Assembly: GCF_000281065.1 (NCBI RefSeq)
Contig: NZ_AKKK01000003.1
Coordinates: 1 to 64,000, forward strand
Direction: 5' to 3'
Length of the DNA stretch: 64,000 bases
Source: Arthrobacter sp. M2012083
Lineage (GTDB): Bacteria; Actinomycetota; Actinomycetes; Actinomycetales; Micrococcaceae
Position numbers and translations under genes: made by a program. The notes under the pieces are model-generated. The model searched no databases. It was not told the DNA's origin and worked only from the letters and a program-made list of their open reading frames with translations. Within the stretch, counting starts at the first letter, position 1, and each line of letters starts with the position of its first letter. Below are positions 1 through 8,617 of the stretch, piece by piece.

Positions 1-66
1 GGGTGGGGTTCAAGGGGGTGGGGGTGAGAGAGGGTGGGGTCCAAGGGGGCGGGGGGTGAGAGAGGG
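1..66. repeat. G-rich imperfect tandem repeat (two ~33-bp units)
   Basis: Two near-identical G-rich units lie head to tail: the first runs from 1 to about 33 and the second follows to about 66. Both carry the core gggtggggt(t/c)caaggggg and end in gtgagagag. The strand is rich in G runs, so G-quadruplex formation is possible. The repeat may continue left of the window edge. No gene is seen here; function unknown. Confidence 0.6.
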
Positions 67-69
67 TCC

Positions 70-100
70 CAGTTCTCCCTACCCCTGGTAGGGAGAACTG
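70..100. terminator. Perfect 14-bp hairpin, probable terminator
   Basis: The arms 70-83 and 87-100 are perfect reverse complements separated by a 3-nt loop. There is no clear T-run on the + strand. It could end transcription of a gene lying left of the window or be a structured intergenic element. Confidence 0.45.
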
Positions 101-187
101 ATGATGCCAATTCCGGGAACGTGCGAGCCCACTCAGATCAGTTGGGCCGTGTAAGTGAATGTTTTAGGTTTACTTCCTTCTCGACAG

Positions 188-232
188 CAAAAAACCGGCG
201 GTTCCTACCCCCTGAGGAGTAGTAACCGCCGG
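188..232 (-). terminator. Rho-independent terminator of trxBA
   Basis: Arms 195-208 and 219-232 (CCGGCGGTT core) pair with one mismatch. On the minus strand the stem is followed by a T-run, read as the A-run at about 189-194 on the plus strand. It lies 30 bp past the trxA stop, so it should end the trxB-trxA transcript. Confidence 0.75.
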
Positions 233-261
233 CCTTCTACGATCTGGATCAGAAGTGAAGC

Positions 262-588
262 CTAGGACAGGACGTCCGCGAATTCCTTCTCGAAGAACTG
301 CTTCGGCTTGGCACCGATGACAGTGCTCTTCACTTCTCCCCCACTGAACAGGTACACGGCCGGGATGGAAGTGATGCCATATTCGGCTGCGATGGAGGGG
401 TTGTCGTCGACGTTGAGCTTCACAACGTCAACCTTTTCGCTGTACTCAACGGAGATCTCGTCGAGGATGGGACCGAGCTTGCGGCAGGGGCCACACCACT
501 CTGCCCAGAAGTCCACGATGACAGGCTTCTCGGAAGCCAAGACATCCGTGCTGAAGCTTGCGTCAGTAACGTCTTTTGCGTTGCTCAT
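262..588 (-). CDS. trxA: Thioredoxin
   Basis: 108-residue cytoplasmic dithiol carrier that reduces protein disulfides and is recycled by the thioredoxin reductase encoded just upstream. The active site WCGPC is at residues 31-35 and the cis-proline of the fold is P76 in GITSIPAV; length is normal for a bacterial thioredoxin. The ATG at 588 is preceded by an AAGGG ribosome site at a good distance. It follows trxB by 34 bp on the same strand, so the two form an operon; a terminator follows at 188-232. Identification is firm. Confidence 0.97.
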   Translation of the reverse strand: MSNAKDVTDASFSTDVLASEKPVIVDFWAEWCGPCRKLGPILDEISVEYSEKVDVVKLNVDDNPSIAAEYGITSIPAVYLFSGGEVKSTVIGAKPKQFFEKEFADVLS

Positions 589-622
589 AACTTTTCCCTT
601 CGTATGGTTGCTTGGATGCAGC

Positions 623-1579
623 TTAGGAGTGCAGGTCTGCGAGGTAGTGCTCTACGTCAAGGGCAGCCACACAACCCGAGCCCGAAGCCGTGATGGCTTG
701 GCGGTAGGTCGGGTCGATGACATCGCCCGCGGCGAAGACGCCCTTGATGTTGGTCCGGGAGCTACGGCCTTCTACGGCGATGGTTCCCTCGGGGGTCAAA
801 TCAACCTTGCCCTTGATGAGATCCGTGCGGGGGTCGTTGCCGATCGCCACGAACACGCCAGTGACTGCGAGTTCGGACTCGGTACCGTCCACCAGGTTCT
901 TCAGCTTCAAGCCGGTGACCTTGTCTTCACCCAGAACATCTTCAACGGCGGTGTTCCAGACAAAGTTGATCTTCTCGTGAGCCTGGGCACGGTCACCCAT
1001 GATCTTTGAAGCCTTGAGGGTATCGCGGCGGTGGACAACGGTAACGGACTTCGCGAACTTGGTGAGGAACAGTGCTTCCTCCATGGCGGAGTCTCCACCA
1101 CCGATAACGGCGATGTCCTGATCCTTGAAGAAGAAACCGTCGCAGGTTGCACACCAGCTAACGCCGTGGCCGGACAGGCGCTTTTCGTTGGCCAGTCCGA
1201 GCTCGCGGTATGCCGAACCTGTGGACAGGATGATGGCCTTCGCCTGGAAGGTCTCCCCCGTTCCGATGGTCACAGTCTTGATGTCGCCGTCGAGGTCCAG
1301 CTCGGTGACATCCTCGAACTGGATCTCGGTGCCGAAACGGGCGGCCTGCTTTTCGAAGTTCTCCATCAGGTCCGGGCCCATGATGCCCTCCGGGAAACCC
1401 GGGTAGTTTTCCACGTCCGTGGTGTTCATCAGTTCGCCACCAGCAGTGACGGAACCGGCAATGAGCAGAGGCTTCATGTTGGCGCGGGCGGTGTAAACGG
1501 CGGCTGTGTAGCCGGCAGGGCCTGAACCTACGATGATGACGTCACGCACCTGCGATGCGCTGTTTTCTGCAATGCTCAC
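623..1579 (-). CDS. trxB: Thioredoxin-disulfide reductase
   Basis: 318-residue FAD enzyme that passes electrons from NADPH to thioredoxin. The FAD-binding GSGPAG is at residues 18-23, the redox motif CATC at 143-146 and the NADPH-binding GGGDSA at about 160-165; the second FAD motif GVFAAGD is near the C terminus. The start is a GTG at 1579 with GAGG upstream. It is first gene of the trxB-trxA operon and has a SigR-type promoter about 60 bp before the start (1637-1662), as expected for a disulfide-stress regulated thioredoxin system. Confidence 0.97.
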   Translation of the reverse strand: MSIAENSASQVRDVIIVGSGPAGYTAAVYTARANMKPLLIAGSVTAGGELMNTTDVENYPGFPEGIMGPDLMENFEKQAARFGTEIQFEDVTELDLDGDIKTVTIGTGETFQAKAIILSTGSAYRELGLANEKRLSGHGVSWCATCDGFFFKDQDIAVIGGGDSAMEEALFLTKFAKSVTVVHRRDTLKASKIMGDRAQAHEKINFVWNTAVEDVLGEDKVTGLKLKNLVDGTESELAVTGVFVAIGNDPRTDLIKGKVDLTPEGTIAVEGRSSRTNIKGVFAAGDVIDPTYRQAITASGSGCVAALDVEHYLADLHS

Positions 1580-1636
1580 GTGGCGTGAACCTCTTCCTTA
1601 GTCGATGCTGCGGCTTTCGGGGCAGCCACCTGACTC

Positions 1637-1662
1637 AACCCCTGTTGCTTTCCAAATATTCC
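1637..1662 (-). promoter_or_regulatory. SigR/SigH-type ECF promoter of trxBA
   Basis: On the minus strand GGAAT (plus 1658-1662) is followed by exactly 18 bases and then GTT (plus 1637-1639). GGAAT-N18-GTT is the known consensus for the SigR/SigH class of thiol-stress ECF sigma factors in actinobacteria, whose classical target is trxB-trxA. The GTT element lies 58 bp before the trxB start codon. The match is seen directly; the activity is inferred. Confidence 0.75.
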
Positions 1663-1746
1663 GTTGGAGTTGGGGACCCTAAAAGCCACCATCATTCAGG
1701 GTACCGTCTGCAGGCATGCCGAATCGAAGCGGTGACGCCAATGCAG

Positions 1747-1795
1747 GTAGCAGTAGAGGCCGTTCTGACGGGTTCAAAACGGCCTCTACTGCTAC
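1747..1795 (-). terminator. 18-bp perfect inverted repeat after the pseudokinase-like gene
   Basis: Arms 1747-1764 and 1778-1795 are perfect reverse complements (18 bp) with a 13-nt loop. The element lies 16 bp past the stop of the gene ending at 1811 and is positioned to terminate that leftward transcript before trxB. No long T-run follows, so it may instead stabilise the 3' end or be a bidirectional terminator. Confidence 0.55.
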
Positions 1796-1810
1796 TTCGG
1801 TTTGGTTTGG

Positions 1811-3499
1811 CTACTGGACCGTGACCTCAGCCAGGCGAAGCCCGAATCCGAATCGCGTCTTCGGCGCAGCCAGCTTCGGGAGTGCGCTGATGACTACGAT
1901 GACGTACTGGGTCTGCGTCGGTGCTGCAAGCGGCATGGTCAGTTCCGGGGACGTGAAGCTGTTGGTGCCAACCAGTTTTGCGCCGTCCATCGCAGGACGA
2001 TCGTTGGTGTAGACGCTGATGCTACCGCCGGAGCCACCCAACTGGTTCAGCACTACGGACTTGACCTCGGTGGGTTCCTTGAGCTGAACCACAAGCGGCA
2101 TGTCTTCGAAGAGGCCACCCCAGTTTGCCGAGGCGAATTCCATGTCCGACCAGTAGCTGGCAGCGTTACCGTCAAAGGCCCTCGCAAGGTCCTTGTCATA
2201 GGTGGCGGCGAAGGGGAAGTCGCCGAGGCGCGTGATGCCTTCGATTTCCGGCGGTGTGGCCGGGGCCGGAGCTTCAGTGGGCGCAGGCTCCTCGGTTTCC
2301 GCGGCGGAAGATTGAGGGGCAGGCGTGCTTTGTGTCGCGGCAGGGGCGCCACTGGGCAGGAGGCTGCCGAGATTGGTCACCGCAAGGACGAGTCCCACCA
2401 CCAAGACTGCGGCGAGAAGGCCGCCTACCAGCCACCGCAGGGAACGCGGTTCCTTCTCAGGAGCTTCGTCTTCGTAAACGTCCTCGTCATCGTAATCGTC
2501 CGTAACAGCCGACGACGCCGGGAAGCTGCTTGCCGCGCGCTCGTACCCGGAGTCGGTGCCCCGGTTTGTTACACCGGAACCAGCAGCTGCACCGGCATCC
2601 GAGCCGCTAAAGCCGTAATCCTCTTCGGACCACAGGGAAACCTTCGGCTCCGCAGCAGGCTCGCGGCCGGCAGGCTCGCGGCTAGCCGGCGGTGAAGAGA
2701 CAGGAGCAGTGGAAACGGGCTGCGACGAAACGGCTTGGGTGGGCGGCTGCGAGGCAACAGCAGGCGACGCTCCGCCCGCGGAGCCGGGGCCGGCAGAACC
2801 AGCGCCAGCGTCGGCAGAACCAGCTGCGGCAGCACCGGCGTCGTTGTTCTTGGAACCCGCATGCTTCAGCGCTGCAGCGGCAGCAACACCGGTTGCCCCG
2901 GCGCCGGCAGCGGCCGCAGCCAGCTTCCCCGCGATCCCGCTCTTTGTCGAAGAGGGGCTGGACGAAGGCATGGGCGGTACGTGCGGGGCGGTGCGTGCCG
3001 GCGCTGCAGGCTCAGGCTCACCGTTGGACTCGGACGGGAGGGGGTAACCGTTTTCGTCGTACTGGATGTACTCGGCGTCGTGCTCATCATCCTCGTACAA
3101 GCCGTCATAAGTTTCAGGCTCATAGGTGCGCGGCTGGCCGAAGATCTCACTTCCGAGTGTCTCCGTGAAGAAAGGCTCGATGTACGGCGGGTTGGTGGCG
3201 ACCACAAGGTCCAGCAGATCCGGGGCGGTGCTGTGGTTGGTGATCAGGTACGTGGTGTTTTCACTGATGCCCAGGTCCAGGATCTGAACGTGGCCGGGCC
3301 TCTCCCCAGTGGCTACTTCGCGGGCGCTCTGAGCAACCTGCTCGGCATTTCCTGGACCGGCAACAAGGATGCTCACGGGACGGTTGAGGACCTGGTCCAC
3401 GCCGTCGAGCACCTGATCTTGGTCATGCGAGGTCAATACATTGGCCGTGACCTTGTAGCGGCCGCCAAGTACTGATCCGACGTCGATCGGGTGGGACAC
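1811..3499 (-). CDS. Membrane protein with truncated pseudokinase N-lobe and discoidin-like extracellular domain
   Basis: 562 residues. Residues 10-100 resemble the N-terminal lobe of a protein kinase (LGGRYKV, then NRPVSILVA), but there is no kinase C-lobe, HRD or DFG motif, so it cannot be an active kinase. Residues 160-350 are low-complexity Ala/Gly/Pro/Ser plus an acidic stretch. One membrane helix lies at about 355-376. Residues 415-562 form an outside domain with AFDGNAASYWSD, typical of discoidin/carbohydrate-binding folds. The neighbour downstream of murJ in the same direction suggests it corresponds to the pseudokinase + extracellular part that is fused to MurJ in Mycobacterium (MviN). 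The domain reading is by eye and its exact ligand is unknown. Confidence 0.7.
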   Translation of the reverse strand: MSHPIDVGSVLGGRYKVTANVLTSHDQDQVLDGVDQVLNRPVSILVAGPGNAEQVAQSAREVATGERPGHVQILDLGISENTTYLITNHSTAPDLLDLVVATNPPYIEPFFTETLGSEIFGQPRTYEPETYDGLYEDDEHDAEYIQYDENGYPLPSESNGEPEPAAPARTAPHVPPMPSSSPSSTKSGIAGKLAAAAAGAGATGVAAAAALKHAGSKNNDAGAAAAGSADAGAGSAGPGSAGGASPAVASQPPTQAVSSQPVSTAPVSSPPASREPAGREPAAEPKVSLWSEEDYGFSGSDAGAAAGSGVTNRGTDSGYERAASSFPASSAVTDDYDDEDVYEDEAPEKEPRSLRWLVGGLLAAVLVVGLVLAVTNLGSLLPSGAPAATQSTPAPQSSAAETEEPAPTEAPAPATPPEIEGITRLGDFPFAATYDKDLARAFDGNAASYWSDMEFASANWGGLFEDMPLVVQLKEPTEVKSVVLNQLGGSGGSISVYTNDRPAMDGAKLVGTNSFTSPELTMPLAAPTQTQYVIVVISALPKLAAPKTRFGFGLRLAEVTVQ

Positions 3500-3637
3500 G
3501 TGTTCCTCCTAGGCTGTCCGGGAGCTGCGGTCCTGCACATGGCTCCCCCGGCGAGCCGGTTGAGCCCTTTTGCAACTACCTATATTCGTTTCTAGCCTAG
3601 CGGATTGAGGCCCGCCGCCCATGTTGGCGCCACCGGC

Positions 3638-5656
3638 TTACTTCCTGTGGCTGCCCTTGGCGGGGAAGTACGGATTCTGCCCGGCGTCACCTTGGTAGGT
3701 GCGCCGACCCGGCAGGGGGACCTGCGGACGGAACTTGCCACCGCGTGCCGTGCTGGGGGTTTCTTCCTCGGGTAGGTAAGTCTTGGGTGCGCCCGGTGAG
3801 TCCTCAGTAGCGGGTTCGGCCGTCCGGTGCGGAGCCAACGCCGGACCGGCCCTGAACGAGGTGGCGTCGAACTCGCCGGAGATGCGCGGAATCAAACCGG
3901 TATCGTCCGAAACCGTGGCGCGTGCCGGCGTCGTGGGTTCCGGTGCTGCGCCGGTAACCGGTGCCGGTGCGCCCCTACCCAGGCGACCCATCAGCGGACG
4001 CAGGAGGTCGCGCAGTTCGGTGACGTGGAAGACGCGAAGAAGGACCAGGTACGCGAGCAGCATGACAGGCCCGACGACGACGACCGTCACCAGGGCGGCC
4101 GGGCGGCTGCTCCATGCGAAGCCGTCGGCACGGTAGCTACCCAAAAGCCACAAGGCCCCAGCCCCGGCAAGTGCAGATCCCAGGCCCGCGTAGCCCATGC
4201 GGATGTACGAATTGGCGATGCGGGGACCGTCGAGGTGGCCCAGCAGGCGGCGCAGGAACACGACGCTGATCACTACGGAGAGGATATTGCCCAGCGTGTA
4301 AAGGATGGCGATTGCGTAAATGATCTGGCCGACGGGCAGGAACTGGATGAAGAATGCGCCCACCACATAGATCACGGCCAGCCACAACTGGACATACAGG
4401 GGCGTACGGGCATCCTCGTTGGCGTAAAACACCCTGGACATCATGAAGTTCGCGCTCAGGAACGGCGTGCTGAGGGCAAGGATGGTGAGCGTTTGGGCCA
4501 ACATGACGCCGTCCTGCGGCTGGCCGCCGGAGAAGAACATGCCCAGCGGACCAGCCAGGGCGAAGAGCGCCAGGGCACCGAAAACCGTGGCCACGGCCAT
4601 GGTGCGGAGGCCATGGGAAAGGGCGTCCCGCAGTTCATCTTTGTTGCCATCCTGCGACGCGCGTGTCATGCGGTTGAAGAGGACGGTGGCCAAGGACAAA
4701 GCGATGATCGAGTGCGGCAGCAGGTACAGCTGGCTTGCGACTTCGAGGACGGCGTTACCGGGCAGGACGGCAGCAGCGGCCGTCTCCCCTGCGTTGTCCA
4801 ACCGGAGGCGCTCAGCGCCGGGAATGGTGGCGATCCTCATGATGTACAGGAACGCCAACTGCCCGACGGCGGCAGTCGCCAGCGTCCAAACGCTCAGCTT
4901 GGCTGCCTGGCCCAGGCCGACTCCGCGCCAGCCGAAGCGTGGACGCAGGCCAAGGCGCAAGCGCAAGACAGGAATGAGCAGGATGGCAGTCTGCGCCACC
5001 ACACCAAAAGTGGAGAAGCCGGCAATCAGGAGCGTCTGGGTGGGCCCCCAATTGTCCAAAGTATGGGGGTTGTGGATGTTCTCGCCCAGGATCCAAATGA
5101 ACATGCCCAAGCCCGCAATGGCTACAAGGTTATTGAGGATGGGGGCCCACATGGCTGGGCCGAACGCTCCGTGGGCGTTCAGCACCTGCGTGAGGAGGGC
5201 ATAGAGCCCGTAGAAGAAGATCTGCGGCAGGCACCAGAAAGCGAACGTGACTGCGAGGGCTTTCTGTTGCTCGGAGTAACCCTGGGTGGTGAGGTCGATG
5301 ACCAAGGGTGCCGCGAGTGTGACCAGCGCGGTCAACGCCAGCAGCACCAGGACTGCCAGTGTCAGCAGGCGGCTGATGTAGTCCGCGCCTCGGTCCGGTG
5401 CCTTGCTGGCCTTGATGATCTGCGGGACCAGGACGGCGTTGAACACGCCGCCGGCTACCAGCAGGAAGATCAGGTTCGGCAGGTTGTTCGCGTTAATGAA
5501 CGTGTCATTAATCGTGGAGCCAAGGCCGAGGGCGGCGCCGAGCATCCACGTTTTGGCGAAGCCAAGGAACCGGGAAACGAGCGTTCCTGCTGCCATGATG
5601 GCGCTGGAACGTGCTTCACCGGACTGAACGGACTGGGTTGTTTTGGCTTCAGACAT
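3638..5656 (-). CDS. murJ: Lipid II flippase MurJ (MviN)
   Basis: 672-residue polytopic membrane protein that moves the peptidoglycan precursor lipid II across the membrane. The first ~540 residues hold the many hydrophobic helices of the MOP superfamily; the start SRFLGFAKTWMLGAALG and the region FNAVLVPQI are typical of MviN/MurJ. The last ~120 residues are a hydrophilic Pro/Thr-rich cytoplasmic tail. Unlike the mycobacterial protein there is no fused kinase-like domain; that part is probably the separate gene 138 bp downstream. The NUDIX gene is upstream on the same strand with a 26-bp gap, so the three may be co-transcribed. Confidence 0.93.
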   Translation of the reverse strand: MSEAKTTQSVQSGEARSSAIMAAGTLVSRFLGFAKTWMLGAALGLGSTINDTFINANNLPNLIFLLVAGGVFNAVLVPQIIKASKAPDRGADYISRLLTLAVLVLLALTALVTLAAPLVIDLTTQGYSEQQKALAVTFAFWCLPQIFFYGLYALLTQVLNAHGAFGPAMWAPILNNLVAIAGLGMFIWILGENIHNPHTLDNWGPTQTLLIAGFSTFGVVAQTAILLIPVLRLRLGLRPRFGWRGVGLGQAAKLSVWTLATAAVGQLAFLYIMRIATIPGAERLRLDNAGETAAAAVLPGNAVLEVASQLYLLPHSIIALSLATVLFNRMTRASQDGNKDELRDALSHGLRTMAVATVFGALALFALAGPLGMFFSGGQPQDGVMLAQTLTILALSTPFLSANFMMSRVFYANEDARTPLYVQLWLAVIYVVGAFFIQFLPVGQIIYAIAILYTLGNILSVVISVVFLRRLLGHLDGPRIANSYIRMGYAGLGSALAGAGALWLLGSYRADGFAWSSRPAALVTVVVVGPVMLLAYLVLLRVFHVTELRDLLRPLMGRLGRGAPAPVTGAAPEPTTPARATVSDDTGLIPRISGEFDATSFRAGPALAPHRTAEPATEDSPGAPKTYLPEEETPSTARGGKFRPQVPLPGRRTYQGDAGQNPYFPAKGSHRK

Positions 5657-5682
5657 CGCCTTTATCGTCCCATGTACCCGGG

Positions 5683-6234
5683 TCAGAGGTGTTCGGGCAG
5701 CACTTCCCGTGCCAAATCGGCGATTCGGCGCTCATTCGGGAAGGACAATTTTCGGGCCAGTTCCTGGATGGGGACCCACGCGGCATCCACGGCTTCCTGG
5801 TCAGGATCATTCTCAATGGTCAGCTCGCCGCCGGTTGCCCGGAGCAGGAAATGGTGCACGGTCTTGTGGACGCGGTGGCCGCTCACGGTAAACCAGTAGT
5901 CGATGCTGCCGAGGGGCGCCAGGATGCTGCCCTCGATGCCGGTTTCCTCGGCGATCTCGCGAACAGCGGCTTCCTCGTTGTTCTCGCGGCCTTCCGGATG
6001 GCCCTTCGGGAGGCACCACTCAAGCCGGCCACCCCTGTTAAGGCGGGCGATAATTGCAACCCGGAGTTCGCCGTCGGACGTGTCTACTACAACGCCGCCA
6101 GCTGACACTTCCTCCACAGTGGGAAGCGAGGCCTGCACCGGGTGCTGCTGGGCAGGCGCGACGTGTGCACCGATTGCCGACGGCAACGGTGCGTTTGTCC
6201 TCCTGCCAGGAGCGCTCGGGATCGGGTTGGCCAT
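5683..6234 (-). CDS. NUDIX hydrolase
   Basis: 183 residues. The Nudix box at about 78-100 matches the consensus G-x5-E-x7-REUxEExGU exactly (ending REIAEETGI), so metal-dependent hydrolysis of a nucleoside-diphosphate-X substrate is expected. The substrate cannot be read; the position between pcnA and murJ is that of mycobacterial MutT4. I chose the ATG at 6234 because the preceding 18 codons of open frame look non-conserved and Arg-rich. Divergent from pcnA. Confidence 0.9.
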   Translation of the reverse strand: MANPIPSAPGRRTNAPLPSAIGAHVAPAQQHPVQASLPTVEEVSAGGVVVDTSDGELRVAIIARLNRGGRLEWCLPKGHPEGRENNEEAAVREIAEETGIEGSILAPLGSIDYWFTVSGHRVHKTVHHFLLRATGGELTIENDPDQEAVDAAWVPIQELARKLSFPNERRIADLAREVLPEHL

Positions 6235-6382
6235 GAGGTCCACTCTAACGACTCTTGCCCTCGAGTGATGACCGGGACATGGCCACAAGATGGACTGCAG
6301 GAGATGGTCCGTGGACGCATGCCTGATTTCGCATGGAACAGTGGCCCAATGCTGAGCAAAAATCTGCCAAGCTTAAGGGACT

Positions 6383-7849
6383 ATGGCGCACGTATTGGAC
6401 AGCTCTTCAGTTAACTTCACCATCGATCCGGTGGTGCTCGACCTCGGGCAGCGCTTTGTCGATGCCGGCTTCGAGCTGTCCTTGGTGGGTGGACCCGTGC
6501 GCGACCTCTTCTTGGGGAGGACATCCCCGGACCTCGACTTCACCACCGACGCCACTCCGGACCAGACCATCTCCGTCATCAAGAAGTGGGCGGATAATTT
6601 CTGGGAAATCGGGCGCGCCTTCGGCACCATCGGTATGAAGAAGAATGGCTTCCAGATCGAAGTCACCACGTATCGGGCGGAGGCTTACGACCCCGATTCG
6701 CGAAAGCCGGTGGTGGCGTTCGGCAGCTCCCTGACCGACGACCTGCTGCGCCGCGACTTCACCATCAACGCCATGGCGCTGCGGCTGCCAAGCCTGGAAC
6801 TCGTGGATCCGTTCGGCGGCGTCCGCGATCTCCACGCGTCGGAGCTCGCCACGCCAGGCGCCCCGGAGGCCTCTTTCTCCGACGATCCCCTGCGCATGAT
6901 GCGGGCGGCCCGGTTCGCTTCCCAGTTGGGCGTATCGGTTCACGACGACGTTCGGCTCGCCATGTCCCAGATGGCCGACCGCATCAAGATCATTTCCGCT
7001 GAGCGGGTCCGGGAAGAGCTGGTCAAGCTCATTAACGGAGCGCACCCGCGGGTAGGCATCGACCTCCTGGTGGACACTGGGCTCGCTGAGTTCGTGCTCC
7101 CTGAGGTTTCCGCCCTGCGCCTCGAAGCCGATGAACACCACCGGCACAAGGACGTGTACCAGCACTCGCTGCAGGTCCTTGAGCAGGCAGCCGCATTGGA
7201 AACGGGTCCTGACGGCCCCGTGCCCGGCCCCGATTTTGTGCTTCGGTTTGCGGCGTTGATGCACGACGTCGGTAAGCCGGCTACGCGCCGTTTTGAACCG
7301 GGCGGCGCGGTGAGCTTCCGCCACCACGACGTTGTGGGTTCCAAACTGACGGCTAAACGCATGAAGGCGTTGCGTTTCGACAATGAGTCCATCAAAGCGG
7401 TTTCCCGTCTGGTCGAATTGCACATGCGCTTCTACGGTTACGGCGATGCCGGCTGGAGCGACTCCGCAGTCCGCCGTTACGTGACCGACGCCGGTCCCCT
7501 GCTGGAACGCCTGCACCGGCTCACCCGATCCGACGTCACTACGCGTAACCAGCGCAAGGCCGACCGCTTGTCCTTCGCCTACGATGACCTTGAGCATCGC
7601 ATTGCGGCGCTTATGGAGCAGGAATCGCTGGCGGCCGTTCGGCCGGACCTTGATGGAGCGCAGATCATGGCGCTTTTGGGACTCAAGCCCGGCCCTGTTG
7701 TGGGGCGGGCTTACAAGTTCCTGTTGGAGGAGCGGATGGAACATGGACCACTTTCCCCCGAGGAAGCCGAGCGGAAACTCTTGGCATGGTGGGAAGCGCA
7801 ACCCGAGTCCGCCGTCGTCGAGCCTTTGACCGAAACCGAGGAGTCCTAA
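6383..7849 (+). CDS. pcnA: CCA tRNA nucleotidyltransferase
   Basis: 488 residues. The nucleotidyltransferase head has GGPVRD at about 36-41 and the metal-binding DLD at 50-52; a C-terminal HD domain carries HDVGKP around residue 295. The enzyme adds or repairs the 3' CCA of tRNAs using CTP and ATP. The need is visible in the window, since the tRNA-Leu at 44005 does not encode CCA. It is divergent from the NUDIX gene and directly abuts the next gene, whose TTG start follows its stop without a gap. Confidence 0.95.
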   Translation: MAHVLDSSSVNFTIDPVVLDLGQRFVDAGFELSLVGGPVRDLFLGRTSPDLDFTTDATPDQTISVIKKWADNFWEIGRAFGTIGMKKNGFQIEVTTYRAEAYDPDSRKPVVAFGSSLTDDLLRRDFTINAMALRLPSLELVDPFGGVRDLHASELATPGAPEASFSDDPLRMMRAARFASQLGVSVHDDVRLAMSQMADRIKIISAERVREELVKLINGAHPRVGIDLLVDTGLAEFVLPEVSALRLEADEHHRHKDVYQHSLQVLEQAAALETGPDGPVPGPDFVLRFAALMHDVGKPATRRFEPGGAVSFRHHDVVGSKLTAKRMKALRFDNESIKAVSRLVELHMRFYGYGDAGWSDSAVRRYVTDAGPLLERLHRLTRSDVTTRNQRKADRLSFAYDDLEHRIAALMEQESLAAVRPDLDGAQIMALLGLKPGPVVGRAYKFLLEERMEHGPLSPEEAERKLLAWWEAQPESAVVEPLTETEES

Positions 7850-8431
7850 TTGAACGCTGCCATTTCCCCGCGTCCGCAACTCTGGATCCTTCGTCATGGC
7901 GAGACCGAATGGTCCAAGAGCGGTCAGTACACCGGCCTGACAGACCTTCCCCTCACTGTTGAGGGTGAGCAGCAGGCCGTTGAAGCCCGCAAGGTTCTGG
8001 AAAGCATCGATTTTGACCTCGTCCTGACCTCGCCCCTCCGCCGCGCCCGCCGCACGGCAGAACTCGCGGGCTACCCGGAGGCCGTCCATGAGCCGCTGGC
8101 CGTCGAATGGAACTACGGCGACTACGAAGGCATCAGCTCTGACCTGATCCGCAAGGACAACCCGGACTACCTCATCTGGACCGATGGCGTACCCAACGGG
8201 GAGACCCTGGATGAAGTCGCCGCCCGGGCCGACAAAATCATTGGACGCGTCCTGGAATCCGGGATGGACAACGTCCTGATAGTGGCCCACGGTCATTTCT
8301 CCAGGATCCTCACCGCCCGCTGGCTGGAAATGGACGCCCGCGAAGGCCGGCACTTTATCCTGGGAACGGCGAAGGTCTGCACCCTTGGTTGGGATAAGCG
8401 GACGCCTGCAATTGTGCGTTGGGGACTCTAA
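7850..8431 (+). CDS. Histidine phosphatase family protein
   Basis: 193 residues of the phosphoglycerate-mutase-like superfamily. The phosphorylated histidine lies in LRHGET (H16) and a second catalytic histidine in VAHGHF near residue 147. The start is a TTG directly after the pcnA stop, so translation is probably coupled. The family includes acid phosphatases and cofactor-dependent mutases; the physiological substrate cannot be inferred. Confidence 0.88.
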   Translation: MNAAISPRPQLWILRHGETEWSKSGQYTGLTDLPLTVEGEQQAVEARKVLESIDFDLVLTSPLRRARRTAELAGYPEAVHEPLAVEWNYGDYEGISSDLIRKDNPDYLIWTDGVPNGETLDEVAARADKIIGRVLESGMDNVLIVAHGHFSRILTARWLEMDAREGRHFILGTAKVCTLGWDKRTPAIVRWGL

Positions 8432-8508
8432 AACACGAATTTAGAAAAACTTTTGGTGAAATAGCTAATTTCGCTGGTCAAACTCCTTCTTCATGAGGTA
8501 GCTTATAT

Positions 8509-8539
8509 CTTGTTCCCAGAGCGACCCGCCGGGAACAAG
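8509..8539 (+). repeat. 9-bp inverted repeat in the small-ORF leader
   Basis: CTTGTTCCC (8509-8517) and GGGAACAAG (8531-8539) are perfect reverse complements around a 13-nt loop. It lies just downstream of AT-rich sequence that includes tagcttatatc, a possible -10 region, so it could be an operator or the first hairpin of a leader transcript. Confidence 0.5.
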
Positions 8540-8617
8540 GCGCGCATTCCCTGGTTCAGTCAGCCGGGACAATGCCACAGCAGGCTGCTTATCAGCCAGA
8601 AAAGGAGGTTGGGAAAA

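Noticed and set aside
1..66. CRISPR-like repeats
   Set aside because: Only two adjacent G-rich units without spacers, and no cas genes in the window.
3827..5899. 690-codon plus-strand open frame opposite murJ
   Set aside because: Antisense shadow of murJ; Gln/Arg/Asp-rich with no hydrophobic core or family motif.
6407..8353. Long minus-strand open frame opposite pcnA
   Set aside because: Shadow of the pcnA and phosphatase genes; composition is that of an antisense frame of high-GC coding DNA and it has no recognisable domain.
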